A stretch of 64,000 bases of DNA from positions 1 to 64,000 of the forward strand of contig JANXWS010000056.1 of the NCBI GenBank assembly GCA_025351005.1. Direction: 5' to 3'. Positions 16,660 to 24,977 of the stretch are shown in pieces (position 1 is the first letter of the stretch; every line of letters begins with the position of its first letter). The notes under the pieces were generated by a model. It saw nothing but the letters and a program-made list of their open reading frames with translations, did not search any database and had not been told where the DNA came from. This DNA is from Pseudomonadota bacterium (lineage in GTDB: Bacteria > Pseudomonadota > Gammaproteobacteria > Steroidobacterales > Steroidobacteraceae). The translations under genes were made by a program, and so were the position numbers.

Positions 16660-17709
16660 TCAGCGTGCGGCGAGCCAGTCGGCGATCGCCGCAGGCACCG
16701 TGTGGGCGCGACTGCTGACGTAGATGCCGATGTGGCCGCCCTCGAACGCGAGCTCGGTGTAGTCGCGGCTGGAAGTCAGCGCGCCCAGCGGCCGGGACGC
16801 CGACGGCGGCACGAGATGGTCCTCGGTCGCGTAGATATTGAGAAGCGGCACCGTGATCCGCCGCAGGTCGACCGGCCGGCCGTCGACCATCGCCCCACCC
16901 TGCACCAGCCGGTTCTCTTGAAAGAACCATTTGACGAACTCGCGGAAGGCAGCACCGGCCTGGTCGGGGCTGTCAAATATCCACCGCTCCATGCGCAGGA
17001 AGGTCTCGATCTGGGCGGGCTGGTCCGCGCCGTCGACGAGCGCCAGGTACTTCTGAAGCGTCAGCCGGAACGGCATCAGGGAGACGAACGTGACGTTCAG
17101 CAGTTCGCCCGGCACGTTGCCGTAGGCCTCGACCAGCTGATCGACGTCGATGCGCCGGGCCCACTTCGACAGCAAGTTCTCGGGCGTGTGGAAGTCGACC
17201 GGCGTCACCATCGTCGTCAGGCTGCGAAGCCGCTCGGGCTCGAGGCTCGCGTAGAGCAGCGAGAGCGTCCCTCCCTGGCAGACGCCGAGCAGGTCCGGCA
17301 GCCCGTGCAGGGCGGTGATGCGCAGCACCGCCCGGTGCAGGAACCCGAGCGTGTAGTCGGCGAGCGTCAGGTGGCGGTCGCCGCGATCGGGATAGCCCCA
17401 GTCGAGCAGGTAGACGTCGACGCCGCGCGCGAGCAGCCGCCGGATCAACGAGCGATCCGGCTGCAGGTCGAGGACCGTCGGCCGGTTGACCAGCGCGAAA
17501 ACGATCAACAGCGGCGGCCGGCCGGGCACCGGCGTTCCGCAGTACCGGTACAACGTCGTCTTGCCATCCTTCGCGACGACCTCGCGCGGCGCCGTGGCGA
17601 GCTCGACCGGCGGCAGGCTCGCCAACGTCGCGATGCCGGCGGCGAGCCGGCGCTGAAACTCGGCGATTTCCCTCTGCAGGGCGGCCGGTTCCGCGGCGCC
17701 GTCCGTCAC
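16660..17709 (-). CDS. phaC: Class III poly(3-hydroxyalkanoate) synthase subunit PhaC
   Basis: 349-residue alpha/beta-hydrolase-fold polymerase that builds polyhydroxyalkanoate from (R)-3-hydroxyacyl-CoA. The lipase-like box GVCQGG has nucleophile C144. The other triad members are D297 in YATEDHLVPP and H326 in EGGHIGIYV, close to the known positions in the Allochromatium class III enzyme. DWGYPDRGDRHLTLADY and MVTPVDFHT are further family markers. The length of about 350 and the partner gene phaE confirm class III. The start overlaps the phaE stop by 4 bases, coupling subunit translation. Confidence 0.95.
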   Translation of the reverse strand: MTDGAAEPAALQREIAEFQRRLAAGIATLASLPPVELATAPREVVAKDGKTTLYRYCGTPVPGRPPLLIVFALVNRPTVLDLQPDRSLIRRLLARGVDVYLLDWGYPDRGDRHLTLADYTLGFLHRAVLRITALHGLPDLLGVCQGGTLSLLYASLEPERLRSLTTMVTPVDFHTPENLLSKWARRIDVDQLVEAYGNVPGELLNVTFVSLMPFRLTLQKYLALVDGADQPAQIETFLRMERWIFDSPDQAGAAFREFVKWFFQENRLVQGGAMVDGRPVDLRRITVPLLNIYATEDHLVPPSASRPLGALTSSRDYTELAFEGGHIGIYVSSRAHTVPAAIADWLAAR

Positions 17710-18395
17710 CGGCGCGGTCTCGTCTTGCGCGGTGCGGCCGCGGGCGCCGCTGGCCGTCTGGCGAGTTCGGCTTTCAGTTCCAGCACGCTGTCGTGCAGCG
17801 CGTCGACTTCGCGGCGCGTCGGCACGCCCGCGAGCCGTGACGCCTGCTCGAGCAGCTCCTGCTGGCGGATCCGCAGCCGCACCAGCTCGTTCAACAGCCG
17901 CGCCTGCGCCTGCGCGAACGCGTCCGAGTGTGCGGCCGACTGGAAAGACCCTTCCGCGCAGTCGATCCAGGCGTCAAACGTCGCCCGCAGGGTTCGCGGC
18001 GCATCGGCAGCGCGGAGGCGCGCGACGAACGCCGACGCGGTCGCCCGTGCGATCTCGGCGAGCACAATCGACCACGCCTGCAGCGCGACCGCCCACTCCG
18101 CACCCTGCCCGGTCTGCGCCGGCCAGCTCGGCACTGCGCCCGCGAAGAAGCGCTGGGCGAGCGCCTCGAGATCGCCCTCGAGGCGCGCGCGCGCGGCGGG
18201 ATCGCTCGCAGCGGCGAGCGGCGCACCGATGCGTGCGAAGTCCGCGGCGAAACGCACGAACGCGGCGCCGGCGTCCCCGGGCTCCGCGGGTGGTGCCGAC
18301 GGATCGGTGCCGGCGGCCCAGGGCCCCGACCAGCGCGGCACGTCGGCACGCCGAAGGCGCTGCCATTGATCGAGCCAGCTGTCGGCGTGATTCAT
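17706..18395 (-). CDS. phaE: Class III PHA synthase subunit PhaE
   Basis: 229 residues, Ala-rich and helical, with the PhaE pattern: an N-terminal Trp-rich start (SWLDQWQRLR), a central region and a C-terminal coiled-coil-like segment (LLNELVRLRIRQQELLEQAS) followed by GVPTRREVDALHDSVLELK. PhaE binds PhaC and stimulates polymerisation. It ends in a basic tail (PRKTRPRR). It is the first gene of the minus-strand phaE-phaC-maoC unit and divergent from the phasin gene across an AT-rich promoter region. Confidence 0.9.
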   Translation of the reverse strand: MNHADSWLDQWQRLRRADVPRWSGPWAAGTDPSAPPAEPGDAGAAFVRFAADFARIGAPLAAASDPAARARLEGDLEALAQRFFAGAVPSWPAQTGQGAEWAVALQAWSIVLAEIARATASAFVARLRAADAPRTLRATFDAWIDCAEGSFQSAAHSDAFAQAQARLLNELVRLRIRQQELLEQASRLAGVPTRREVDALHDSVLELKAELARRPAAPAAAPRKTRPRR

Positions 18396-18540
18396 TTGCC
18401 GCTCACCGGATCCCGGGTGCGGTGCAACGCAAGGGTTAGCCAGGAACGGCGCATCCGGCTACCAATATGATCATAATCATTTGTTTCTTATTAATTAAAT
18501 CCACTCCAGTCCAATGCCATATCAGGGATGAAAAAGGATG

Positions 18541-18568
18541 TTGCAATGCAATAAGAATTCGCTATACT
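18541..18568 (+). promoter_or_regulatory. Sigma-70-like promoter of the phasin gene
   Basis: TTGCAA (-35, 18541-18546) and TATACT (-10, 18563-18568) are separated by 16 bases within an AT-rich region. Transcription would start near 18575, ahead of an AGGAG ribosome site at about 18591. TGC/GCA-rich repeats (TTGCAATGCAAT, TGCACCGCAAC) overlap the -35 and follow the -10. This would be a suitable place for PhaR to bind and repress the gene, which is inferred from the known biology of PhaR in other bacteria. Confidence 0.65.
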
Positions 18569-18605
18569 GCACCGCAACAAGATCTCAACCCAGGAGTGCA
18601 TCACC

Positions 18606-18974
18606 ATGACGAACCACGCTGCTGAAATCAATGCGTTCATCGAAAACTCGCGCAAGATGGCCGAGCCGGTTGCCCGCCTGCAGGCCCTCTCGGCCCGCAC
18701 GTTCGAGCGCTTCTCCCGCTACGGCTACGAAGTCGCCGGCGACTTCCTGAACCTCGGCATCGCGACCATGCACGCGGCGACCCAGTCGAAGGATCTGCCG
18801 GAGCTGCTGAAGAAGCAGGCCGAGTTGTCGACCAGCTACTTCGAGAAGCAGACCCAGCGCTCGCAGGACTTCCTGAAGCTGGCCGGCGAGTCACAGGCCG
18901 ACATGACCCAGTGGATCGACCAGGCGTCGACCGAGTTCACGGCGCGCACGGCGAAGGCTGCCAAGGCCGCCTGA
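18606..18974 (+). CDS. phaP: Phasin family protein
   Basis: 122-residue helical, amphipathic protein of the phasin family, which coats PHA granules and controls their size and number. Typical features are the repeated heptad-like helices (ARLQALSARTFERFSRYGYE) and a C-terminal segment rich in Ala/Lys (TAKAAKAA). AGGAG lies 10 bases before the ATG. It is divergent from phaE and upstream of phaR, and an intrinsic terminator follows its stop, so it is probably transcribed alone at a high level. Confidence 0.9.
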   Translation: MTNHAAEINAFIENSRKMAEPVARLQALSARTFERFSRYGYEVAGDFLNLGIATMHAATQSKDLPELLKKQAELSTSYFEKQTQRSQDFLKLAGESQADMTQWIDQASTEFTARTAKAAKAA

Positions 18975-19026
18975 CGAATAGACCGACCCGCCACTGCAAC
19001 GGCGGGCAGTCGACCATCCCCCCTCG

Positions 19027-19061
19027 GGACGGTGTGGCCTCGTGCCCACCGTCCTTTTTTT
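19027..19061 (+). terminator. Intrinsic terminator after the phasin gene
   Basis: The arms ggacggtg and caccgtcc pair perfectly and are followed by seven T residues. This is a textbook Rho-independent terminator. It insulates phaR from the strong phasin transcript. Confidence 0.85.
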
Positions 19062-19113
19062 ATGGCGCCGCCGGGCTCTCTTGCGCTGCGGGGAAACGCC
19101 GTGCCATTCAGGG

Positions 19114-19119
19114 TAAACT
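19114..19119 (+). promoter_or_regulatory. Putative -10 box of phaR (leaderless start)
   Basis: TAAACT ends 7 bases before the phaR ATG, and no Shine-Dalgarno sequence lies between. The expected transcription start would coincide with the start codon. The same arrangement recurs at several other genes in this window. Confidence 0.45.
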
Positions 19120-19126
19120 TCGCGCC

Positions 19127-19666
19127 ATGCAGAAAGAACGGCTGATCAAGAAATACGCCAACCGGCGTCTCTATGACGCCTCGCAGTCGCGGCACGTAAC
19201 GCTCCAGGACATCCGCGAGTTCATCGTCCAGGGCGAGAAAGTTACCGTCGTCGAGGACAAGTCCGGCGAGGACATCACGCGGCTGATCCTGCTGCAGGTC
19301 ATCGCCGAGCAGGAGCAGTTCGGCAAGCCGATCCTGTCGTCCAGCCTGCTCGAATCGATCATCCGCTTCTACGGCAATGGCATGCAGGAGTTCATGAGCC
19401 GCTACCTGGAGAAGAGCGTCGAGACCTTCTCGCGCCAGCAGGAGACCCTGCAGGCGCAGATCGCGAAACTGATGGCGAATGCGCCGATGACGACGATGGC
19501 GGAGCTCGCGAAGCAGAACCTCGACTACTGGAACCGCATGCAGGAGTCGATGGCTGCGGCCTTCATGCCGATGATGCGAATGCCAGGAGCCGACCGCACG
19601 CCCGAGGCCGCGCACGACGCGCCGGCTGCAGTGCCGGCGGCGCCCACCGGGGCCACCGGCCGCTGA
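19127..19666 (+). CDS. phaR: Polyhydroxyalkanoate synthesis repressor PhaR
   Basis: 179-residue DNA- and PHA-binding regulator. The N-terminus is the highly conserved PhaR domain (ERLIKKYANRRLYDASQSRH, then VTLQDIREFIVQGEKVTVVEDKSGEDITRLILLQVIAEQE). The accumulation domain follows (FGKPILSSSLLESIIRFYG). PhaR represses phasin genes and its own gene until it is titrated by nascent PHA granules. The C-terminus has an Ala/Pro-rich tail. The ORF track starts earlier, but the ATG at 19127 matches the family start. The cupin gene follows 50 bases later. Confidence 0.95.
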   Translation: MQKERLIKKYANRRLYDASQSRHVTLQDIREFIVQGEKVTVVEDKSGEDITRLILLQVIAEQEQFGKPILSSSLLESIIRFYGNGMQEFMSRYLEKSVETFSRQQETLQAQIAKLMANAPMTTMAELAKQNLDYWNRMQESMAAAFMPMMRMPGADRTPEAAHDAPAAVPAAPTGATGR

Positions 19667-19716
19667 CGGGGCGCCCCGCCGCTGGAAGGCCGGCCGCCGC
19701 GCGGCAGGGAGGTCGC

Positions 19717-20076
19717 ATGAGCGTTCCGCGAATCATCGACTTCCGGGATTCGGGGTCGCCGGCAATCGCGCCGTTTGAGACCGGCAGGGTTCTGGATGGA
19801 GCGCCGCGCGCCACCGTCGACAACCGCTACACGGACCCGACGCAGCGCTTTCACTGCGGCACGTGGACGAGCACGCCGGGGCGCTGGCGCGTGTCCTACA
19901 CGGAACACGAGTTCTGCTACCTGCTCGCCGGCCGGGTGCGGCTGACCGCGAGTGACGGCGCGTCCTGGGAATTCAAGGCAGGCGACGCGTTCGTGATCCC
20001 GGCGGGATTCACCGGCAGCTGGGAGACGCTCGAGGCGGTTCGCAAGCACTACGCGATCCTGGAGGCCGGCACCTGA
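19717..20076 (+). CDS. Cupin domain-containing protein (DUF861 type)
   Basis: 119-residue single-domain cupin of the (S)-ureidoglycine aminohydrolase-like cupin_3 group. It has the GRWRVSYTEHEFCYLLAGRVRLT strand pair and the GDAFVIPAGFTGSWETLEAVRKHY end. The EHEFCYLL stretch would carry metal ligands in cupins, although the canonical two-His pattern is incomplete. No pathway can be named. It lies between phaR and glgA on the same strand, about 40 bases before glgA. Confidence 0.8.
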   Translation: MSVPRIIDFRDSGSPAIAPFETGRVLDGAPRATVDNRYTDPTQRFHCGTWTSTPGRWRVSYTEHEFCYLLAGRVRLTASDGASWEFKAGDAFVIPAGFTGSWETLEAVRKHYAILEAGT

Positions 20077-20104
20077 CGCCGCCGGCCGCGTAAAATCCGT
20101 CCGT

Positions 20105-20110
20105 TATACT
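20105..20110 (+). promoter_or_regulatory. Putative -10 box of glgA (leaderless start)
   Basis: TATACT lies 6 bases before the GTG start of glgA. No matching -35 is visible at 17 bases and there is no Shine-Dalgarno sequence. Transcription would begin at or next to the start codon. Confidence 0.4.
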
Positions 20111-20116
20111 GATCCG

Positions 20117-21571
20117 GTGCCGTTCCGGATCCTCTTCATCAGCGCCGAGTACGCGCCGCTCGCCAAGACCGGCGGTCTCGCCGACGTCTCGGCCGCGCTG
20201 ACGCGCTACCTGCACCGGCGTGGCGACGACGTGCGCGTGTTCGTGCCATTCCACCGCCGGGTCGCGAATCTGGCACTCGATCTCAGCCCGGTGGAATACC
20301 TGCAGGACCGGGAGCTCAGGCTCGGCGAGCATGTCTACCAGTACCGCATCCTGCGCGGCGCGGCGCCCGGCTCTGATCTCGGCCTCTACTTCGTCGACTG
20401 CCCGGCGCTCTACGACCGGCCCGACATCTATGGCGGCGCGGACGACGAACCGCGGCGCTTCCTGGCGCTCACCCGCGCGGCGCTCGACAGCTCGCAGCGC
20501 ATGAGCTTCGCGCCGCAAATCCTGCACTGCAACGACTGGCACACCGCCTTCGGACCGCTGTTCCTGAAGACGCTGTACTCGTGGGACCGGTTGTTCGCAG
20601 CCACGCGTTCGCTGCTGACGATTCACAACATCGGCTACCAGGGCGTATTCGGCGCGGAGCATGTCGACGAGCTCGGCCTCGGACCCTCCGCCGGCCTCGT
20701 GCACCAGGCCGACCTCGTGGCCGGGCGCGTCAACTCGATGCTCCACGGCATTCTGTACGCGGACCTGGTGACGACGGTGAGCCCGACCTACGCTCGCGAG
20801 ATCTGCACGCCGGAGTACGGCCACGGCCTCGACGCTTTCCTGCGGTTGCGCGGCGACAGCGTCGTCGGGATCCTCAACGGCGTCGACTACGACGAGTGGA
20901 ACCCGGAGCGCGACCGCTACCTGCCGCACCACTACTCGCGGACCGAGCTGGCCGGCAAGGCCGACGTCAAGCGGGCGCTCGCCGCGCGCCTTGGCATTGC
21001 GGCCGGGCCGGGCACGCTGCTGTTCGGCATCGTCAGCCGGCTGGTCGAACACAAGGGGATCGAGCTCCTGCCCGCAGTGTTGCCGGGACTGCTGCAGACA
21101 CAGGACTGCGCGCTGGTCGCGGTCGGCACGGGCGAGCGCCAATACGAGGAATTCCTCGCCGGCCTGGTGCGCCAGTTTCCCGGCCGCGTCGCGTACTGCG
21201 CGGGTTACAGCGAGGAGCTTGCCCACTGGGTTGAGGCCGGGGCCGATGCGTTCCTGATGCCGTCGCGCTACGAGCCGTGCGGGCTCAACCAGATGTACAG
21301 CCTGCGCTACGGCACGGTTCCCGTCGTGCGCCGCACCGGCGGGCTCGCGGACTCGGTCGTGCAATACACCGAAGCCGGCGGCACCGGCGTGCTGTTCGAC
21401 GACTTCGACGCCAAGGGCCTCGGCTGGGCGGTGGCGACGACGCTAGAGCTGTTCCGCCAGCCCGAGCGTTGGCGCGAGCTGATCGCGAACGGCATGCAGC
21501 AGGATTTCTCCTGGACGCGGCAAGGAGCGCTGTACGTCGAGGAGTACCGGCGCCTCGTCGGCGCCGCCTGA
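20117..21571 (+). CDS. glgA: Glycogen synthase (ADP-glucose-type)
   Basis: 484-residue GT5-family glucosyltransferase that elongates alpha-1,4-glucan from ADP-glucose. The ADP-glucose-binding KTGGLADV motif is at residue 17. HNIGYQGVFG, GILNGVDYDEWNP and the C-terminal nucleotide-binding MPSRYEPCGLNQMYSLRYGT are diagnostic. Length is typical. The GTG start fits the family N-terminus (FRILFISAEYAPLAKTGG). It is on the plus strand, opposite to malQ, glgC and glgP, so the pathway is split into two transcription units. Confidence 0.95.
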   Translation: MPFRILFISAEYAPLAKTGGLADVSAALTRYLHRRGDDVRVFVPFHRRVANLALDLSPVEYLQDRELRLGEHVYQYRILRGAAPGSDLGLYFVDCPALYDRPDIYGGADDEPRRFLALTRAALDSSQRMSFAPQILHCNDWHTAFGPLFLKTLYSWDRLFAATRSLLTIHNIGYQGVFGAEHVDELGLGPSAGLVHQADLVAGRVNSMLHGILYADLVTTVSPTYAREICTPEYGHGLDAFLRLRGDSVVGILNGVDYDEWNPERDRYLPHHYSRTELAGKADVKRALAARLGIAAGPGTLLFGIVSRLVEHKGIELLPAVLPGLLQTQDCALVAVGTGERQYEEFLAGLVRQFPGRVAYCAGYSEELAHWVEAGADAFLMPSRYEPCGLNQMYSLRYGTVPVVRRTGGLADSVVQYTEAGGTGVLFDDFDAKGLGWAVATTLELFRQPERWRELIANGMQQDFSWTRQGALYVEEYRRLVGAA

Positions 21572-21583
21572 CGCGCGCCGTGC

Positions 21584-22048
21584 TCAGTGCAGCGAGAAGC
21601 TGCCGCGCTGGTCGAACGGCAGGGTACGCAGGAACAGCAGGTCGGTGCTGACCTTGCCGACCACGCGGTATTCGATCGGCTGCGAGCTGTCCTTCAGCCG
21701 CGGCAGCACCTTCCATAGGGACGACGCCAGGTTGGTGGTCATCAGCAGGTCGAATTCCGCCTCGCCGAACGGCGGCACCGTGAACGCGTCGCCGGCCATT
21801 CCCTCGCCGAAATCCTCGCCGGCGAGCTGGATCGCGTAGCTGATGCCGGTCACCGGCAGTGCGCGGGCGTTCGGGTTCTGCACCCGGAGTCGCACGCGAA
21901 AGCGCTGCTCGGCAAGCGTCGCGTCCTTGATCTCGATGGAGACCACGGTCAGCTGCGGACGCTCGAAATGCGGCGCCAGCGCTGCGCACGATGCGAGGCC
22001 GCTCGCGGCCAGGCCGAAGGCCAGGTGCCTAAGCCACCGGTGGTTCAC
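21584..22048 (-). CDS. LEA type 2 (LEA14-like) family lipoprotein
   Basis: 154-residue protein with a lipoprotein signal: HRWLRHLAFGLAASGLASC, with a lipobox LASC at about residue 20. A single LEA14/WHy-like beta-sandwich follows (VVSIEIKDATLAEQRFRVRLRVQNPNARALPV). These domains are associated with desiccation or envelope stress, but the biochemical role is unknown. The GTG at 22048 is chosen over upstream ATGs because GGAGG lies about 8 bases before it and the signal peptide then begins directly. It sits downstream of malQ, converging on glgA. Confidence 0.8.
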   Translation of the reverse strand: MNHRWLRHLAFGLAASGLASCAALAPHFERPQLTVVSIEIKDATLAEQRFRVRLRVQNPNARALPVTGISYAIQLAGEDFGEGMAGDAFTVPPFGEAEFDLLMTTNLASSLWKVLPRLKDSSQPIEYRVVGKVSTDLLFLRTLPFDQRGSFSLH

Positions 22049-22108
22049 GCGCAAGTCCTCCGTGATCTCGCCGCCATCGGCCATTCCTGCCCGGCGCCGG
22101 CCGATCAC

Positions 22109-23572
22109 TCAGGCGCGGCCGTAGAGCTCGTTCCAGTGCCGGCACCGCGCCGCGAGGCCCGGCGGCACGGCGGACCATTCGAAGCCCCAGCCCCAGTTGC
22201 CTTCGGTCGTGCCGGGCAGGTTCATGCGCGCCTCGGTGCCGAGTCCGAGCAGGTCCTGCATCGGCGCGACCGCGAGCACGGCGACCGACGCCAGCACCGA
22301 GCGCAGCAGTGCCGGCACCGCCTCGCCCGGCGGCGCGCCGACGTAGTCGGCGACCAGCCGCTGGGCGCGCGCGTCTAGCTGCGCGAACCAGCCGGCGGTC
22401 GTGTCGTTGTCATGCGTGCCCGTGTAGCCGACCGAGTGCCGCGTCCAGTTGTGCGGCACGTGCACGTTGCGCTGATCGCCGTCGAAGCCGAACTGTCCGA
22501 CGCGCATCCCCGGCAGCGCGAAGCCGTCGCGCAGCTGCTCGACTTCCGGCGTGATCACGCCAAGGTCCTCCGCGACCACCTCGAGGCTGCCGAAGGTGTC
22601 CCGCGCGCGCGCGAGCAGCGCCTCGCCGGGCGCCTTGTGCCACTCGCCGGTGGCCGCCGTGGGCGCGCCGGCCGGCACCGCCCAGTAACCTTCGAGGCCG
22701 CGGAAATGATCGATGCGCACCAGATCGAAGAGGTCGAACTGCGCGCGCAGGCGCTCGATCCACCACGCGAAGCCGGTGCGCTCGTGCGCTTCCCATCGGT
22801 ACAGCGGGTTGCCCCAGCGCTGGCCGTCCTTCGAGAAGTAGTCGGGCGGCACGCCGGCGACCGCCGTCGGCTGCCCGGCGTCGTCCAGCTGGAACAACTC
22901 CGTGTGCGCCCAGACCTCGACGCTGTCCGGCGCCACATAGATCGGCACGTCGCCGAACAGGCGCACGCCGAGCCCGGCCGCATAGTCGCGTAGTGCATGC
23001 CACTGCGAGTGAAAGAAGTACTGGCAGGTCTCGATGTCCTCGATCGCGGCCGCGAGCCCGCGGCGCTCGCGCGCGAGCGCTGCAGGCTCGCGCCGACGAA
23101 GCTCCTCCGGCCAGTCCCACCACGGTCGCCCGCCCGCGCGTGCCTGGATCGCCGTGAAGAGCGCGTAGTCGCCGAGCCAGTGCGCCTCGCGTGCCAGGAA
23201 GCGATCGAAGGCATCGCGGTCCGGCGCTGCGCGGCCGCGCAGCCGGCGGCCGGCGGCCGCGAGCACCGCGGGGCGGTCGACGTCGGCAAGCTCCGCGGTC
23301 CCGATCAGGCCCTGGTCCGACAGCGTCGCCAGGTCGACCAGTCCCGGGTCCCCCGCGTGGTTCGAGCGCGCGAAGTACGGCGAGCGGTCGGCGCCCACCG
23401 GGCCGAGGGGCAGGAACTGCCACACCGAGAAGCCGCCGGCGACCAGCCAGTCGACGAAGCTGCGGGCCGCCTGGCCGAGCGCGCCATGCGTGGCGTCCGG
23501 CAGCGAGGTCGGGTGCAGCAGCACTCCGGCGCGGCGCCGGTCGAATACCTGCGATGGGCGGCGCGCCTTCAT
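22109..23572 (-). CDS. malQ: 4-alpha-glucanotransferase (amylomaltase)
   Basis: 487-residue GH77 enzyme that disproportionates alpha-1,4-glucans. Recognisable features are AGVLLHPTSLPDATHG near the N-terminus, VRLFGDVPIYVAPDS, LVRIDHFRGLEGYWAVP (catalytic Asp in RIDHFRG), VVAEDLGVITPEVEQL (acid/base Glu) and YTGTHDNDT (stabilising Asp). Length matches bacterial amylomaltases. The ATG at 23572 is used because the ORF extension upstream is not family-like. It is downstream of glgC with a 55-base gap. Confidence 0.95.
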   Translation of the reverse strand: MKARRPSQVFDRRRAGVLLHPTSLPDATHGALGQAARSFVDWLVAGGFSVWQFLPLGPVGADRSPYFARSNHAGDPGLVDLATLSDQGLIGTAELADVDRPAVLAAAGRRLRGRAAPDRDAFDRFLAREAHWLGDYALFTAIQARAGGRPWWDWPEELRRREPAALARERRGLAAAIEDIETCQYFFHSQWHALRDYAAGLGVRLFGDVPIYVAPDSVEVWAHTELFQLDDAGQPTAVAGVPPDYFSKDGQRWGNPLYRWEAHERTGFAWWIERLRAQFDLFDLVRIDHFRGLEGYWAVPAGAPTAATGEWHKAPGEALLARARDTFGSLEVVAEDLGVITPEVEQLRDGFALPGMRVGQFGFDGDQRNVHVPHNWTRHSVGYTGTHDNDTTAGWFAQLDARAQRLVADYVGAPPGEAVPALLRSVLASVAVLAVAPMQDLLGLGTEARMNLPGTTEGNWGWGFEWSAVPPGLAARCRHWNELYGRA

Positions 23573-23627
23573 CGGGTCAGCGGGCGAGTGTGCCGCAGCA
23601 CCAGCGCCGACCTCGCGCGGACGCGGT

Positions 23628-24896
23628 TCAACCGATCGCCCGCAGCATGTCGGGCGTGACCAGCACAACGCCCTTGTCGGTGACCTCGAAGCGGCGCTCG
23701 TCCTCGGCGCGGTCGACGCCGATCCGCGTGCCGTCCGGAATCACGCAGTCCTCGTCCAGTATCGCGCGCCGCACCACGCTGTCGCGGCCGACCGAGACCC
23801 GCGTCAGCACGACCGAGGCATCCACCAGCGAGCGCTCCTCGACCCGCACGTCCGAACAGAGCAGCGACTGCCGCACCAGCGCGCCGGAGATGATGCAGCC
23901 GCCGGCGACCATCGAGTTCACCGCCATGCCGCGGCGGCCGTCCTCGTCGAGGATGAACTTCGCCGGCGGCCGCTGCAGCTGGTAGGTCCAGATCGGCCAC
24001 TCGTCGTCGTAGATGTTGAGCTCGGGGTGGACGTGCACGAGCTCGAGGTTGGCCTCGTAGTAGGCGTCGAGCGTCCCGACGTCGCGCCAGTAGGCTTGGG
24101 CGCGCGTGCGCACGTCCTGGAACGCATAGGCGAACACCTGCCGCTGGTGCAGCGCCGCCGGGATCACGTCCTTGCCGAAGTCGTGCGACGACTCACCCTG
24201 ATTCGCGTCGGCGGTCAGCAGCTCCTCGAGCAGCTCGGCGCTGAAGACGTAGATGCCCATCGAGGCCAGCGCCAGGTTCGGCCGGCCGGGGATCGGCTGC
24301 GGTTCGGCCGGCTTCTCGGCGAAGGCGACGACGCGGTTCGCCTCGGTGACCGACAGCACGCCGTACTCGCGCGCGAGCCCACGATCGACCTCCACCACGC
24401 CGATCGTCAACTCGGCGTGCTTCTCCACGTGGTGGGCGATCATCGGACCGTAGTCCATCGTGTAAATGTGATCACCGGCCAGCACCAGCACGTGTTTCGG
24501 GCGATGCGTGCGGATGTAGTCGAGGTTCTGGTAGACGGCATCTGCCGTACCGCGGTACCAGTGCGGGCCGATCTGCTGCTGGGCCGGGATCACGTCGACG
24601 AACTCGCCGAACTCGCCGCGCAGGTAGCCCCAGCCCCGTTGTACGTGCTCGATCAGCGACTGCGACTTGTACTGCGTCAACACGCAGATCTGGCGGATGC
24701 CCGAGTTGACGCAGTTGGAGAGCACGAAGTCGATGATGCGGAACTTGCCGCCGAACGGCGTCGCCGGCTTGGCGCGGCTCGTCGTCAGCTGCTTCAGCCG
24801 CTCGCCGCGGCCGCCGGCCATGATCACGGCCAGCGTGCCACTCGTCAGGCGGCTGACGTAGCGGCCGGAGCTGCCACTCGGACTCGTCATGGTCAT
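23628..24896 (-). CDS. glgC: Glucose-1-phosphate adenylyltransferase
   Basis: 422-residue ADP-glucose pyrophosphorylase that makes the donor for glycogen synthase. The nucleotidyltransferase motif [16 protein letters not shown], the regulatory/catalytic region [20 protein letters not shown], and the active-site stretches GTADAVYQN and [11 protein letters not shown] are present. A C-terminal left-handed beta-helix follows. GlgC is normally allosterically controlled by glycolytic intermediates and AMP. It lies between glgP and malQ in the minus-strand glycogen unit. Confidence 0.95.
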   Translation of the reverse strand: MTMTSPSGSSGRYVSRLTSGTLAVIMAGGRGERLKQLTTSRAKPATPFGGKFRIIDFVLSNCVNSGIRQICVLTQYKSQSLIEHVQRGWGYLRGEFGEFVDVIPAQQQIGPHWYRGTADAVYQNLDYIRTHRPKHVLVLAGDHIYTMDYGPMIAHHVEKHAELTIGVVEVDRGLAREYGVLSVTEANRVVAFAEKPAEPQPIPGRPNLALASMGIYVFSAELLEELLTADANQGESSHDFGKDVIPAALHQRQVFAYAFQDVRTRAQAYWRDVGTLDAYYEANLELVHVHPELNIYDDEWPIWTYQLQRPPAKFILDEDGRRGMAVNSMVAGGCIISGALVRQSLLCSDVRVEERSLVDASVVLTRVSVGRDSVVRRAILDEDCVIPDGTRIGVDRAEDERRFEVTDKGVVLVTPDMLRAIG

Positions 24897-24977
24897 CGCG
24901 TTACCGCCGTGCCGACCGAGCTATGTTACCGGCTACCGGCCGCGCTGCAACCGAGTGGCGCCGCCCGCGGCGGCGGT

